A DNA stretch of 15,763 bases from Firmicutes bacterium UBA6132. GTDB taxonomy: Bacteria > Bacillota_A > Clostridia > Tissierellales > Sedimentibacteraceae. Made by a program: the position numbers and the translations under genes. The notes under the pieces were generated by a model, which searched no databases, was not told the DNA's origin, and saw only the letters and a list, made by a program, of their open reading frames with translations. This document shows positions 1-7,008 of this stretch, piece after piece; positions within the stretch are counted from its first letter, which is position 1, and each line of letters starts with the position of its first letter. The DNA lies in the NCBI GenBank assembly GCA_002435835.1, contig DIVM01000013.1, positions 54,239 to 70,001 on the forward strand, given 5' to 3'.

Positions 1-1318
1 CAAATCATCTATTATGCCGAATAATATTGAGGAAATTTCAGTACTTATTTCTTCCTGGCTTGTTGACGAACAAAAGAGTGAAGAAAGTGCAGTAGGCGAA
101 TTCCTTGATGGATTATCAAACTTTAAATATAAAAAAATTCCTGAAATAAAATCAAACGATAAATTAAAGGTTGTTCAAGCAAAGGAATCAGACAATATAG
201 CATATTACGGTATTGATGGAAAAAGAAATGCAGTCATAGACTTTTTATCATTGGTGCTCGACGCTGACAAACCGCAAACCTTGCTTTTGTATAGTGATGA
301 GGATATGGATTGGCTTATAGAGAGCTCTGATTTCAAAGTCAAGTGGGCTACATTAATGTCAAAAGTAATTAGATGGGGAAATAAAATAAAAATAATACAT
401 ACAGTTAGCCGTGATTTGAACGAGATACTTGAGGCAATTAATGAATGGATGCCGCTATATATGACAGGGGCTATTGAACCATATTATTATCCCAAGAAAA
501 GAGACGGCGTATTTAGAAGGACAATGTTTATAGCTCCAGAAAACTGTGCTGTAAGCTCTTCTTCTGTTGGTAACATGGTTGACAGTTCTGTATGCTTTTT
601 GATTAAGGAAAAAGAAGCTGTTAAGGCAATAACTAGTGAATATAAAAATTTTCTTGAAATTTGTCGTCCGCTCATGAGAATATTTACTGCGATGGACTAT
701 GATATATATTTTTCAATGTTGTCAGAATTCGAAAAAGAAAAAGCAGATACAATCTTTAAAACAGATACTATGTCGCTTTTGACAATGCCAAAAACTGTGA
801 TTAAGAGTATATCGGAGAGGGCGGGCAAGAATCAGAAAATAGAGATTGCAAAATACTTCGAAGTTAGGGGCGAAAGGTTTATAGAAAATATTAAATATAA
901 TAAATTCGCTGAAATTATTACAATACCTTCTATGGAAATGATTGTTGAAGGAAAGGTAAAAGTAAAATTTTCAGATATGGTTCAGGAAGAAGCCCTATAT
1001 TACACATTGGACGAGTTTATTAAGCATCTTGAAAACATACTTATGCTTCTTAGATACAATAAGAACTATAATGTATGTATAAATTCAGATAATAAATTTG
1101 AAGGTTACTTGCTATATGTCAAAGAGGATATAGGTGCTATTGTAGCAAAAACTTCTTCACCATCAGTTATTTTTGCTTTTAATGAAGGAAATATAACTGC
1201 AGGTTTTTGGGATTATTTGTGTAGAAAAATAAATAAAAAATCGGACGAGGATTTAAGCAAATGTAAGTCAATTAATATTCTTAATGCAGTTATAGAAGAA
1301 TTGAGAAGATACAAGTAA
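1..1318 (+). CDS. Unrecognised protein, probably 5'-truncated by the window edge
   Basis: I do not recognise a catalytic motif here. The first ATG in frame is at 14 and would give 434 residues, but the four codons before it are open to the window edge and no Shine-Dalgarno site is visible, so the true start is probably further left. The protein looks soluble: it has no signal peptide or membrane segments, is rich in Lys, Glu and Ile, and has an aromatic patch near residues 150-165 (YMTGAIEPYYYPKKRDG). That patch reminds me of orphan Firmicute proteins annotated as HTH transcriptional regulators, in which a short N-terminal DNA-binding part precedes a long effector-like region. If so, the HTH would lie outside the window. 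This link is from memory and weak. The gene ends 550 bases before the activase gene and is probably a separate unit. Confidence 0.6.
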   Translation, partial: KSSIMPNNIEEISVLISSWLVDEQKSEESAVGEFLDGLSNFKYKKIPEIKSNDKLKVVQAKESDNIAYYGIDGKRNAVIDFLSLVLDADKPQTLLLYSDEDMDWLIESSDFKVKWATLMSKVIRWGNKIKIIHTVSRDLNEILEAINEWMPLYMTGAIEPYYYPKKRDGVFRRTMFIAPENCAVSSSSVGNMVDSSVCFLIKEKEAVKAITSEYKNFLEICRPLMRIFTAMDYDIYFSMLSEFEKEKADTIFKTDTMSLLTMPKTVIKSISERAGKNQKIEIAKYFEVRGERFIENIKYNKFAEIITIPSMEMIVEGKVKVKFSDMVQEEALYYTLDEFIKHLENILMLLRYNKNYNVCINSDNKFEGYLLYVKEDIGAIVAKTSSPSVIFAFNEGNITAGFWDYLCRKINKKSDEDLSKCKSINILNAVIEELRRYK

Positions 1319-1511
1319 TCTAATAATAAAGTGGAAATATCTTAAACAGAAGGATGCTCCTCCTGTATATTCATATTTGTCTATATAAAGACTTAAAAAA
1401 CAATTATCATTATAAGTTATATTGTATTCCATTATAGCTTTATATGCATGAAATGGATAATCATTGGTTTTAGAATAATTGTAGAAAATAATTGCTTGAT
1501 TATATATAATG

Positions 1512-1548
1512 GGCGGTATAGATTATTCTATGCCGCCTTTAATTTTTT
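1512..1548 (+). terminator. Rho-independent terminator, copy 1 of a duplicated hairpin
   Basis: Arms GGCGGTATAGA and TCTATGCCGCC (11 bp with one G-T wobble) surround a four-base TTAT loop, and the T-rich stretch TTTAATTTTTTT follows. It lies about 190 bases after the stop of the first gene and is oriented to stop rightward transcription before the activase promoter. The same 26 bases recur exactly at 7788-7813. Confidence 0.85.
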
Positions 1549-1643
1549 TACTTTATTTTAAATTGGTGAGACAGTGGGGGCTGCATAGATTGTCTCGTTA
1601 TATATTTATATTAAAAATTATGATATTATAAAAAAGTTTCATA

Positions 1644-1669
1644 AATAATATTTATCCATAAATATTATT
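1644..1669. promoter_or_regulatory. Perfect palindrome upstream of the activase promoter, possible operator
   Basis: Arms AATAATATTTAT and ATAAATATTATT are exact reverse complements (12 bp each) around a CC spacer. The element is entirely A/T except for its centre and has no T-tract, so it does not look like a terminator. It ends 13 bases before the candidate -35 box at 1683, a position suited to a dimeric regulator. The binding protein is unknown, and AT-rich DNA yields some such palindromes by chance. Confidence 0.45.
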
Positions 1670-1682
1670 CATCCGTTGAAAT

Positions 1683-1711
1683 TAGACAATTTGGAAAAAT
1701 TATGTTACGAT
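1683..1711 (+). promoter_or_regulatory. Candidate sigma-A promoter of the activase-reductase genes
   Basis: TAGACA (5 of 6 matches to TTGACA) and TACGAT (4 of 6 to TATAAT) are separated by exactly 17 bases. Initiation here would give a leader of about 150 bases containing the tandem repeat at 1769-1811. Other AT-rich hexamers nearby could serve instead, so this is only the best candidate. Confidence 0.35.
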
Positions 1712-1768
1712 ATTATCAATGATGTTCTTGTTTTACGTAATAAGATTTAATATTTTAGATATAAACTT

Positions 1769-1811
1769 ATTTAATTCATAATGGAAGTCAAATTTAATTC
1801 ATCATTGAAGT
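1769..1811. repeat. Tandem pair of 20-bp repeats with 23-bp spacing
   Basis: Two units beginning ATTTAATTCAT at 1769 and 1792 match at 18 of 20 positions (1769-1788 and 1792-1811). The 23-bp spacing is about two helical turns, so both copies would face the same side of the DNA, as expected for a regulator binding side by side. The pair lies 58-100 bases before the activase start, downstream of the candidate promoter, so it could act as an operator or in the mRNA leader. Confidence 0.5.
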
Positions 1812-1868
1812 TATGATTGCTGAGTACTATAAATAAAACAAATATATAAAGCATATAAAGGAGTATAT

Positions 1869-2618
1869 ATGTATTATGTAGGAATTGATATTGGTTCCAC
1901 TGCTTCAAAGGTTGCAGTGCTTAAGAATAATGAGATTATTAAAACGTTGCTTATGAATACAGGATTTAGCAGCATAGTAACATCAGAAGCTATTTTAAAT
2001 CAACTGAATGAATTAGGAATTAACAAAGAAAATTCTAAATTTGTTGCTACAGGTTATGGCAGAGTATCTGTTCCATATGCAGACAAAACTGTTACTGAAA
2101 TTTCATGTCACGCTAAAGGTGCAGATTTTTTATTTGGTGATGATTGCACTGTTATAGATATAGGCGGGCAGGATACAAAGGCAATTATGCTAAGCAAGGG
2201 ACGTGTTGTTAAATTTGTTATGAATGATAAATGTTCTGCTGGTACGGGCAAATTTTTAGAGATAATGTCAAATCGTCTTGGTGTAACACAGAATGAACTT
2301 TCAAACCTTGCTATGAAAGGAAGAGATATAACAATAAGCTCCATGTGCACTGTTTTTGCCGAATCAGAAGTAATAAGCTTAATTGGAAAGGGCACACTGA
2401 GGGAGAACATTGCCTTTGGTATAATTGAATCTGTTGTAAATAAAGCTGTTCAGCTTGTATCGCAAGTTTCAAATAATAAATATTATTTAACTGGAGGACT
2501 TTGCGACAATGAATATTTGATTTCAAGACTTGAAAAAGCATTGCAAAATCCGGTGTCAAGCATTCCAATGGCAAGATATGCAGGAGCTATTGGTGCATCA
2601 TTATATGCAAATAATTAA
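1869..2618 (+). CDS. Acyl-CoA dehydratase-type activase (BadF/BadG/BcrA/HgdC family, YjiL-like)
   Basis: This is a 249-residue ATPase of the ASKHA fold, close to the usual length of HgdC-type activators. Visible motifs are the first phosphate loop GIDIGSTASK (5-14), the second IDIGGQDTK (96-104) and the adenosine-side LTGG (207-210). Cys122 (in NDKCSAGTGKF) and Cys160 (in SSMCTVFAESE) match the two cysteines that, in a homodimer of this family, hold one bridging [4Fe-4S] cluster. Family knowledge: ATP hydrolysis by the dimer drives a low-potential electron into the partner's iron-sulfur cluster, analogous in role to nitrogenase Fe protein. The start is supported by AAGGAG at 1858-1863. The next gene, 33 bases on, encodes the matching reductase. 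From memory the sequence resembles E. coli YjiL closely (for example TEISCH and MCTVFAESEVISL), which favours the reductase-partner role over a true dehydratase activator. Confidence 0.93.
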   Translation: MYYVGIDIGSTASKVAVLKNNEIIKTLLMNTGFSSIVTSEAILNQLNELGINKENSKFVATGYGRVSVPYADKTVTEISCHAKGADFLFGDDCTVIDIGGQDTKAIMLSKGRVVKFVMNDKCSAGTGKFLEIMSNRLGVTQNELSNLAMKGRDITISSMCTVFAESEVISLIGKGTLRENIAFGIIESVVNKAVQLVSQVSNNKYYLTGGLCDNEYLISRLEKALQNPVSSIPMARYAGAIGASLYANN

Positions 2619-2651
2619 AATATGAAATTAATTGATTGAGGGGATTTAATT

Positions 2652-3806
2652 ATGTCAGAAACAATATTGCCAAGCAAATTTGATAAATACTTGGACGCCA
2701 GAAAACAGGGGTTCATGGCAGTAAAGGAATTTAAAGAGAACGGTGGGAAAATAGCAGGATGTTTATGTTCCTATACTCCTGTGGAATTGTTGGATTCAGC
2801 AGGAATAGCTGCAATTGGTTTATGCGGCACAAGCAATGAAACAATACCTGATGCAGAAAAGGTATTGCCAAAAAACATTTGTCCTTTGATCAAGTCAACA
2901 TATGGATTTGCTTATTCTGAGAAATGTCCTTATACATATTTTTCAGATATTATCATAGGTGAAACAACTTGTGACGGAAAAAAGAAAATGTATGAACTTT
3001 TAGATGAATTAAAAGAAACTTATATATTGCAGCTTCCTCAAGGCCAGAATCGTTCATATGCAAAAGACATATGGTATGAAGAGTTAAAACTATTAAAAGT
3101 GAAGTTAGAAGAAAAATTCGGTGTTGAAATAACTGATGAAAATTTAAGAAAATCAGCTAAAATGAGAAATAGACTAAGAAATGTCTTATGTGATATGTAT
3201 CATTTACAAGAAAATTGTCCGCCAGCAATGACGGGCACCGATATGATGTATACTCTTCTACAGGGCTCTTTTAGCTTTGATAAGAATTTGTATATTGATA
3301 AATTAAGTGATATAGTTGCTCAAAAAAAGAAAGAATATGCTGAAGGCAGTTATGCGGTTGATAAAAATGCTAAAAGAATTTTGCTTACAGGCTGCCCTAC
3401 AGGAGGCGTTATACAAAAGGTAGGAGCTGTAATTGAAAACAATGGCGGAGTAATAGTTTGTCTTGACGACTGCAGCGGCGAAAGAACAAATGAAATACTT
3501 GTTGATGAAAATGCTGATGATATTTTAAGAGCAATTTCTGATAGATATTTATCCATTAATTGTTCTGTTATGACTCCCAATGAGGGAAGAATGGAAAATA
3601 CAAAGGAAATGATAAAGAAATATAAGGTTGACGGTGTAATTGATATAGTTCTTCAGGCATGCCATACATTTAATATAGAGTCTGTTAAAATGGGCAAAAT
3701 GTTAGCTGAAATGGGAGTTCCTTTCTTGAAATTAGAAACTGATTATTCAACAGCTGACAGCGCTCAAATAGAAACAAGAATTGCAGCTTTTATAGAAATG
3801 CTATAG
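2652..3806 (+). CDS. Double-cubane-cluster reductase (2-hydroxyacyl-CoA dehydratase superfamily, YjiM-like)
   Basis: The 384-residue protein belongs to the HgdB/BcrC superfamily. Its pattern matches the single-subunit branch containing E. coli YjiM and the Carboxydothermus double-cubane cluster protein, which holds an [8Fe-9S] cluster and carries out ATP-dependent reduction of small molecules such as acetylene. Diagnostic stretches are [12 protein letters not shown] (75-86), KCPYTYFSD (91-99), [13 protein letters not shown] (103-115), TGCPTGG (246-252), LQACHTF (334-340) and LETDYSTAD (361-369). Cysteines lie at 37, 39, 58, 77, 92, 107, 180, 189, 248, 270, 274, 304 and 337; those at 39, 58, 77, 92, 107, 248, 274, 304 and 337 match YjiM as I recall it. 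Classical dehydratases need two different subunits, and only one is present here. The start has GAGGGG at 2638-2643. The gene ends at a terminator (3834) and is probably co-transcribed with the activase. The natural substrate is unknown. Confidence 0.9.
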   Translation: MSETILPSKFDKYLDARKQGFMAVKEFKENGGKIAGCLCSYTPVELLDSAGIAAIGLCGTSNETIPDAEKVLPKNICPLIKSTYGFAYSEKCPYTYFSDIIIGETTCDGKKKMYELLDELKETYILQLPQGQNRSYAKDIWYEELKLLKVKLEEKFGVEITDENLRKSAKMRNRLRNVLCDMYHLQENCPPAMTGTDMMYTLLQGSFSFDKNLYIDKLSDIVAQKKKEYAEGSYAVDKNAKRILLTGCPTGGVIQKVGAVIENNGGVIVCLDDCSGERTNEILVDENADDILRAISDRYLSINCSVMTPNEGRMENTKEMIKKYKVDGVIDIVLQACHTFNIESVKMGKMLAEMGVPFLKLETDYSTADSAQIETRIAAFIEML

Positions 3807-3833
3807 CGTATAAGAATTAGCATGATTGTTATG

Positions 3834-3866
3834 AATCCTTCATTTAAATTATTTGAAGGATTTTTT
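3834..3866 (+). terminator. Rho-independent terminator after the reductase gene
   Basis: Arms AATCCTTCA (3834-3842) and TGAAGGATT (3854-3862) pair perfectly over 9 bp around an 11-base loop, and the second arm runs into six T's (3861-3866). It lies 27 bases after the reductase stop and implies that the ABC transporter genes form a separate or only partly read-through unit. Confidence 0.8.
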
Positions 3867-3875
3867 AAATTAACA

Positions 3876-3901
3876 GTAAGTAAACATATAAATTTACTTA
3901 C
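3876..3901. promoter_or_regulatory. Inverted repeat between the reductase and the ABC importer
   Basis: Arms GTAAGTAAA (3876-3884) and TTTACTTAC (3893-3901) are perfect 9-bp complements around an 8-base A/T-rich spacer. No T-run follows (GTTTATTAAT), so a second terminator is possible but weak. An operator upstream of the importer promoter is equally possible. Confidence 0.45.
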
Positions 3902-3957
3902 GTTTATTAATATAAAAGTTTGTTATAATTACAAAATTATATATGAAATTTATAAAT

Positions 3958-3986
3958 TTGACATATTTAGTCAATGATGTTAGATT
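3958..3986 (+). promoter_or_regulatory. Candidate sigma-A promoter of the ABC importer
   Basis: A perfect TTGACA (3958-3963) is followed after 17 bases by TAGATT (3981-3986, 4 of 6 to consensus). The -35 box is part of an inverted repeat, TTGAC, 7 bases, GTCAA (3958-3974), that could be an operator. An alternative extended -10 (TGTTATAAT, 3921-3929) without a good -35 lies just upstream. Confidence 0.5.
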
Positions 3987-4015
3987 GGGTGTGTACGATA
4001 TAATTTTAACATATA

Positions 4016-4022
4016 AGAGGAG
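4016..4022 (+). promoter_or_regulatory. Ribosome binding site fixing the lipoprotein start
   Basis: AGAGGAG lies 7 bases before the ATG at 4030. This start places a canonical lipoprotein signal at the very N-terminus, so a possible upstream in-frame ATG at 3943, which would put 29 residues before the signal and has no such site, is rejected. Confidence 0.85.
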
Positions 4023-4029
4023 ATGGAAA

Positions 4030-5193
4030 ATGAAAAAAGGAAATTTTACAAAATTACTTGCAATAGCAATGTCGGCAATAATGATTGCTTTTACAGGTTG
4101 TTCGGGAGGAAGTTCAGCAGCAACTGAAACAAAACCACAATCAACAGAAGACACTACTAAAACTGAAAAGGAAATTCCAACATTAAACGTAGGTTGGAGC
4201 AGCGAGCTTCATACAGGAAACATGCATTTAAATTTTTTAAAGCCTGAACTTTTTGAAAACAATCCTGTACATTTAAAACCAATAAGTGATTCTCAATTAG
4301 AATTAGTTAAAGACGGAGAAATAATCGCTTATATAAACTATATGTATTCAAAGGGGGCAGCAGAGTCTACTACTTTGATGACACAAGGTCATATGGATAT
4401 AGCTTACTGTTCTAGTACTGCTATGCTTACTGCATATGATTCAGGTGTAGATGTTAGTATTTTATGTCCTATTCAAAGTGGTGGCGTTTCTGTTGTAGCA
4501 GCTGCAGATGCTCCATATAATACTTTTGAAGAGTTGGTAGAGCATGCTAAAAAAAGCGACAAGCCTATAGTGGGAGGTTATCATTCAGCTATAAGCAGTC
4601 CAAGAATAGTTCTTGAATATGCACTTAAAGATGCTGGTTTGACAGTTACTGAAGATGCTGCTGACTATTCTGCAGATGTATTATTAATGGACCTTAAAGG
4701 AATAAGCAATTTAATTCCATCTCTAAGCTCAGGTCAAGTAGAATTATGGGCTGGACCGGTTCCTAACCCTCAAAATGCAGAAGCTCAAGGTATTGGTAAA
4801 ATCATTGCAACTCTTGATGAACTTCCTGAAGGCAAATGGGTTGATTTTCCTTGTTGTACTATGAATGTGAGAAACGAAATAAAAGATAAATATCCAGAAG
4901 TTATGCAAGCAATGGTACAAGTTACTTCAGATGTAGCTGATTATGCTCAAAATAACCGTGAAGAAACTGCTGAATTAATGACTGAATTCATTGGTCTTGA
5001 TAAAGAAGTTTTAATGCAAAACGATACAACATACCAAACAAAAATAACAGAACATTTCACAAATGGTATGGCTACATATCATGGTGCTATGTCAGAAATA
5101 GGCAAGTTCTCAGGAAGACTTAAGGACAAACCAATGGATGAAGTAATGGATGCTGTTTTTGACTTTAGTTTCGTTGAAAAAGTATCAAAATAA
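4030..5193 (+). CDS. ABC transporter substrate-binding lipoprotein, NitT/TauT (NMT1/SsuA-like) type
   Basis: This is a 387-residue secreted lipoprotein. A Lys-rich start and hydrophobic stretch (about 9-22) lead to a lipobox ending FTGC, with Cys24 as the predicted lipidated residue, followed by a Ser/Thr/Glu linker to about residue 45. The mature part begins PTLNVGWSSE and has the two-lobed periplasmic-binding type II look of the SsuA/TauA/NMT1 group: TLMTQGHMDIAYCSSTAML near 118-136, then VGGYHSA and a WAGPVPNPQNA segment. It sits directly before a TauC/SsuC-type permease and a TauB/SsuB-type ATPase, so it is the receptor of that importer. Related receptors bind taurine, alkanesulfonates, nitrate, thiamin precursors or other small molecules, and the ligand cannot be read from the sequence. 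Proximity to a double-cubane reductase suggests it delivers that enzyme's substrate (inference). The stop overlaps the permease start by one base. Confidence 0.85.
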   Translation: MKKGNFTKLLAIAMSAIMIAFTGCSGGSSAATETKPQSTEDTTKTEKEIPTLNVGWSSELHTGNMHLNFLKPELFENNPVHLKPISDSQLELVKDGEIIAYINYMYSKGAAESTTLMTQGHMDIAYCSSTAMLTAYDSGVDVSILCPIQSGGVSVVAAADAPYNTFEELVEHAKKSDKPIVGGYHSAISSPRIVLEYALKDAGLTVTEDAADYSADVLLMDLKGISNLIPSLSSGQVELWAGPVPNPQNAEAQGIGKIIATLDELPEGKWVDFPCCTMNVRNEIKDKYPEVMQAMVQVTSDVADYAQNNREETAELMTEFIGLDKEVLMQNDTTYQTKITEHFTNGMATYHGAMSEIGKFSGRLKDKPMDEVMDAVFDFSFVEKVSK

Positions 5194-6101
5194 TGTATAC
5201 TAATAAATTTGAAAAATGTGAAAAGGAGCTTTCTAAAAAAGAAAGCTCTGTTTTAAATCACATTAATATAATCAAAATTAAAAAAAATATAATACCTTTG
5301 ATTCTTCCTGTGCTTTTCGTGCTGTCATGGAATTATTATGCAAGCTTAATAGGTAACAATGCCATTCTGCCTACAGCGGGAAAAGTATTGAACAATTTTT
5401 TGCATGCTTTTGATAATTTTATAGGCTTGGGAAGCATCCCTAAAAATATCGGATACAGTATCGTCCGTGTTTTGCTGGGATATATCATAGGTGCAGCAGT
5501 TGCTTTTCCTTTAGGTTTGCTTATGGGGTATTTTAAATTTGTTCGAAATTTATGTGAGAATTTTATAAGTGTTTTTAAGCCAATTCCATCCATTGCATGG
5601 CAGCCTCTTGTACTTGGTTGGTTCGGAGTAAGCAGTCTTGCCCGTATGTTAGATATGCCGTATGGACCAAACTTTGCAGTCATGGATAACTTTAAACTTT
5701 CAATGATATTTCTTATTGCTCTTGGTGCATTCTTTCCAATATGGGGTAATATTCTTTTCGGAGTAACTAATGTAAGAAAAGTATTGGTTGAAACTGCAAA
5801 GGTTCTTGGTGCGACCCAATTAGATATTTTTTTCCATGTATTGATTCCTGCAGCAGGTCCTACAATTGTAAATGGTATGCGCATGGGGCTGACTGCATCT
5901 TGGGTATGCCTTGTAAGTTCTGAAATGCTTCCAGGCAGCATGTGCGGAGTGGGATATTTAATTACTCACGCATATGAGCTTGCTCGAATGGATTTGGTAA
6001 TAACAGGTATGATATGTATAGGAATTATAGGTGCGCTTTTAGACGGAGTTTTCAGAATAATTATGTCGAGGCGTTTTTCATGGGAAAATAAAGTGAAATA
6101 G
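5193..6101 (+). CDS. ABC transporter permease, TauC/SsuC type
   Basis: A 302-residue integral membrane protein with hydrophobic segments near 32-55, 85-112, 168-190 and 267-288 plus shorter ones, as in the binding-protein-dependent permease fold. The cytoplasmic EAA loop, which docks the ATPase, is visible at about 199-222 (ETAKVLGATQ and VLIPAAGP). The start overlaps the lipoprotein stop (TAATG) without a good Shine-Dalgarno site, suggesting translational coupling. The N-terminal tail of about 30 residues is hydrophilic and contains a hairpin-forming stretch at the DNA level (5225-5249). Compared with SsuC-type permeases as I remember them, there is an apparent insertion of about 18 residues between WFGV (143-146) and MIFLIALGAFFPI (171-183), containing RMLDMPYGPNFAVMD. 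It forms the importer with its two neighbours. Confidence 0.9.
   Translation: MYTNKFEKCEKELSKKESSVLNHINIIKIKKNIIPLILPVLFVLSWNYYASLIGNNAILPTAGKVLNNFLHAFDNFIGLGSIPKNIGYSIVRVLLGYIIGAAVAFPLGLLMGYFKFVRNLCENFISVFKPIPSIAWQPLVLGWFGVSSLARMLDMPYGPNFAVMDNFKLSMIFLIALGAFFPIWGNILFGVTNVRKVLVETAKVLGATQLDIFFHVLIPAAGPTIVNGMRMGLTASWVCLVSSEMLPGSMCGVGYLITHAYELARMDLVITGMICIGIIGALLDGVFRIIMSRRFSWENKVK
5225..5249 (+). promoter_or_regulatory. Stem-loop inside the first codons of the permease gene
   Basis: GAGCTTTCT (5226-5234) and AGAAAGCTC (5240-5248) pair over 9 bp around five A's, with a G-T pair extending the stem. TGTTTTA follows, a weak T-tract. It begins about 30 bases into the permease frame, where it could trim read-through from the lipoprotein gene or stabilise the upstream mRNA end. 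This would give more receptor than membrane protein. An AAGGAG motif overlaps the stem but has no start codon after it. Confidence 0.45.
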
Positions 6102-6111
6102 GAGGAGTGGT

Positions 6112-6885
6112 ATGTTAAAACCAATTTTAAGTGTTGACAAAATATGCAAAACATTTACCACTGAAGGCAAGGGCGAGATATTAACTGTTTTGGAGAATAT
6201 AAATATTGATATTCAAGAAAATGAGTTTGTTTGTATTGTAGGTCCTTCAGGATGCGGAAAATCCACTCTTTTGAGACTTATTGCAGGATTAGAATCTGCT
6301 ACAGAAGGCAATGTTTTTTACAGAGGAGAAAAACTTATAAAACCGCGTAAAGAAATAGGTATGGTTTTTCAAAATTATTCATTGATGCCATGGCTAAATG
6401 TTGAAGATAATATTTCCATGGGACTTAATTTTAAGCGAGTTTCTAAATCAGAAAAGAAAAAAACAGTGGATGAGTTTTTGAAAATAATAGATTTGGAAAA
6501 TTTCCGCAAGTCATATCCTCACGAACTTTCTGGAGGCATGCAGCAAAGGGTCGCTATTGCTCGGGCTCTTGCCAACAGTCCCGATGTAGTGCTTATGGAT
6601 GAACCATTTGGTGCCCTTGATGCTTACACAAGAATTCTTTTACAAAAGGAATTGTTACGTATATGGGAATATGATAAGAAAACAATTATTTTCGTTACTC
6701 ATAGCGTGGATGAAGCAATTTATCTTGCTGATCGAATTATACTTATGAGCCGTCGTAAGGGTTTTATTGAAAAAGAAATTTCTATTGACATGCCAAGGAT
6801 TAGAGATCGATCTGATTCGCGTTACGCAAAACTTACTCAAGAGTTATTAGAGGAGTTAGAGAATATAAACTACACAGGAAATTAA
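6112..6885 (+). CDS. ABC transporter ATP-binding protein, TauB/SsuB type
   Basis: The 257-residue nucleotide-binding subunit has every catalytic element intact: Walker A GPSGCGKST (44-52), Q-loop Gln87 (in MVFQNYSLMPW), signature LSGGMQQR (139-146), Walker B VVLMDE (159-164), D-loop GALD (167-170) and switch His197 (in FVTHSVDEA). Q-loop MPW and DEPFGALDAYTR are typical of the nitrate/sulfonate/taurine importer ATPases. A GGAGGAG site precedes the ATG, 10 bases after the permease stop. It acts as a homodimer under the permease at the inner face of the membrane. No terminator is evident before the DUF1847 gene 123 bases on. Confidence 0.95.
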   Translation: MLKPILSVDKICKTFTTEGKGEILTVLENINIDIQENEFVCIVGPSGCGKSTLLRLIAGLESATEGNVFYRGEKLIKPRKEIGMVFQNYSLMPWLNVEDNISMGLNFKRVSKSEKKKTVDEFLKIIDLENFRKSYPHELSGGMQQRVAIARALANSPDVVLMDEPFGALDAYTRILLQKELLRIWEYDKKTIIFVTHSVDEAIYLADRIILMSRRKGFIEKEISIDMPRIRDRSDSRYAKLTQELLEELENINYTGN

Positions 6886-6995
6886 ATGAAATAATATTAT
6901 GAATTGGTTTAATTGTTATGTTAATATATTATATGTTAAATAAAATTATAAGTAATAAAATTTGCTTATGATACAAATAACCTATTGAATAGACT

Positions 6996-7002
6996 AGGAG
7001 GT
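6996..7002 (+). promoter_or_regulatory. Ribosome binding site fixing the DUF1847 start
   Basis: AGGAGGT lies 6 bases before the ATG at 7009. A TTG start at 6985 in the same frame would put this site inside the gene and is rejected. Confidence 0.85.
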
Positions 7003-7008
7003 AGTTAT

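Larger units (their letters stand above)
1319..1868. other. 550-base intergenic region, regulatory rather than coding
   Basis: I see no coding region with a ribosome binding site in this stretch. Left to right it holds: a weak imperfect hairpin at 1346-1366 (9-bp arms, one mismatch, no T-tract); a terminator hairpin at 1512-1537; a second weak hairpin at 1568-1596 (arms GAGACA/TGTCTC, 17-base loop); a perfect palindrome at 1644-1669; a candidate promoter at 1683-1711; and a tandem repeat at 1769-1811. The last three look like control elements for the activase gene at 1869. The bases between these elements are AT-rich and show nothing recognisable. Confidence 0.6.

Noticed and set aside
2108..2574. 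Minus-strand open frames across the activase gene
   Set aside because: They are antisense to a clear coding region with conserved motifs; no ribosome binding sites and implausible products.
2652..3806. Classical 2-hydroxyacyl-CoA dehydratase (e.g. 2-hydroxyglutaryl-CoA) as the identity of the reductase
   Set aside because: Those enzymes have two different subunits encoded side by side, often with a CoA-transferase. Here there is one subunit, with motifs of the YjiM/double-cubane branch.
5336..5941. Long open frame on the minus strand (201 residues)
   Set aside because: It lies wholly inside the well-supported permease gene on the plus strand, has no ribosome binding site, and its product has no recognisable motif.
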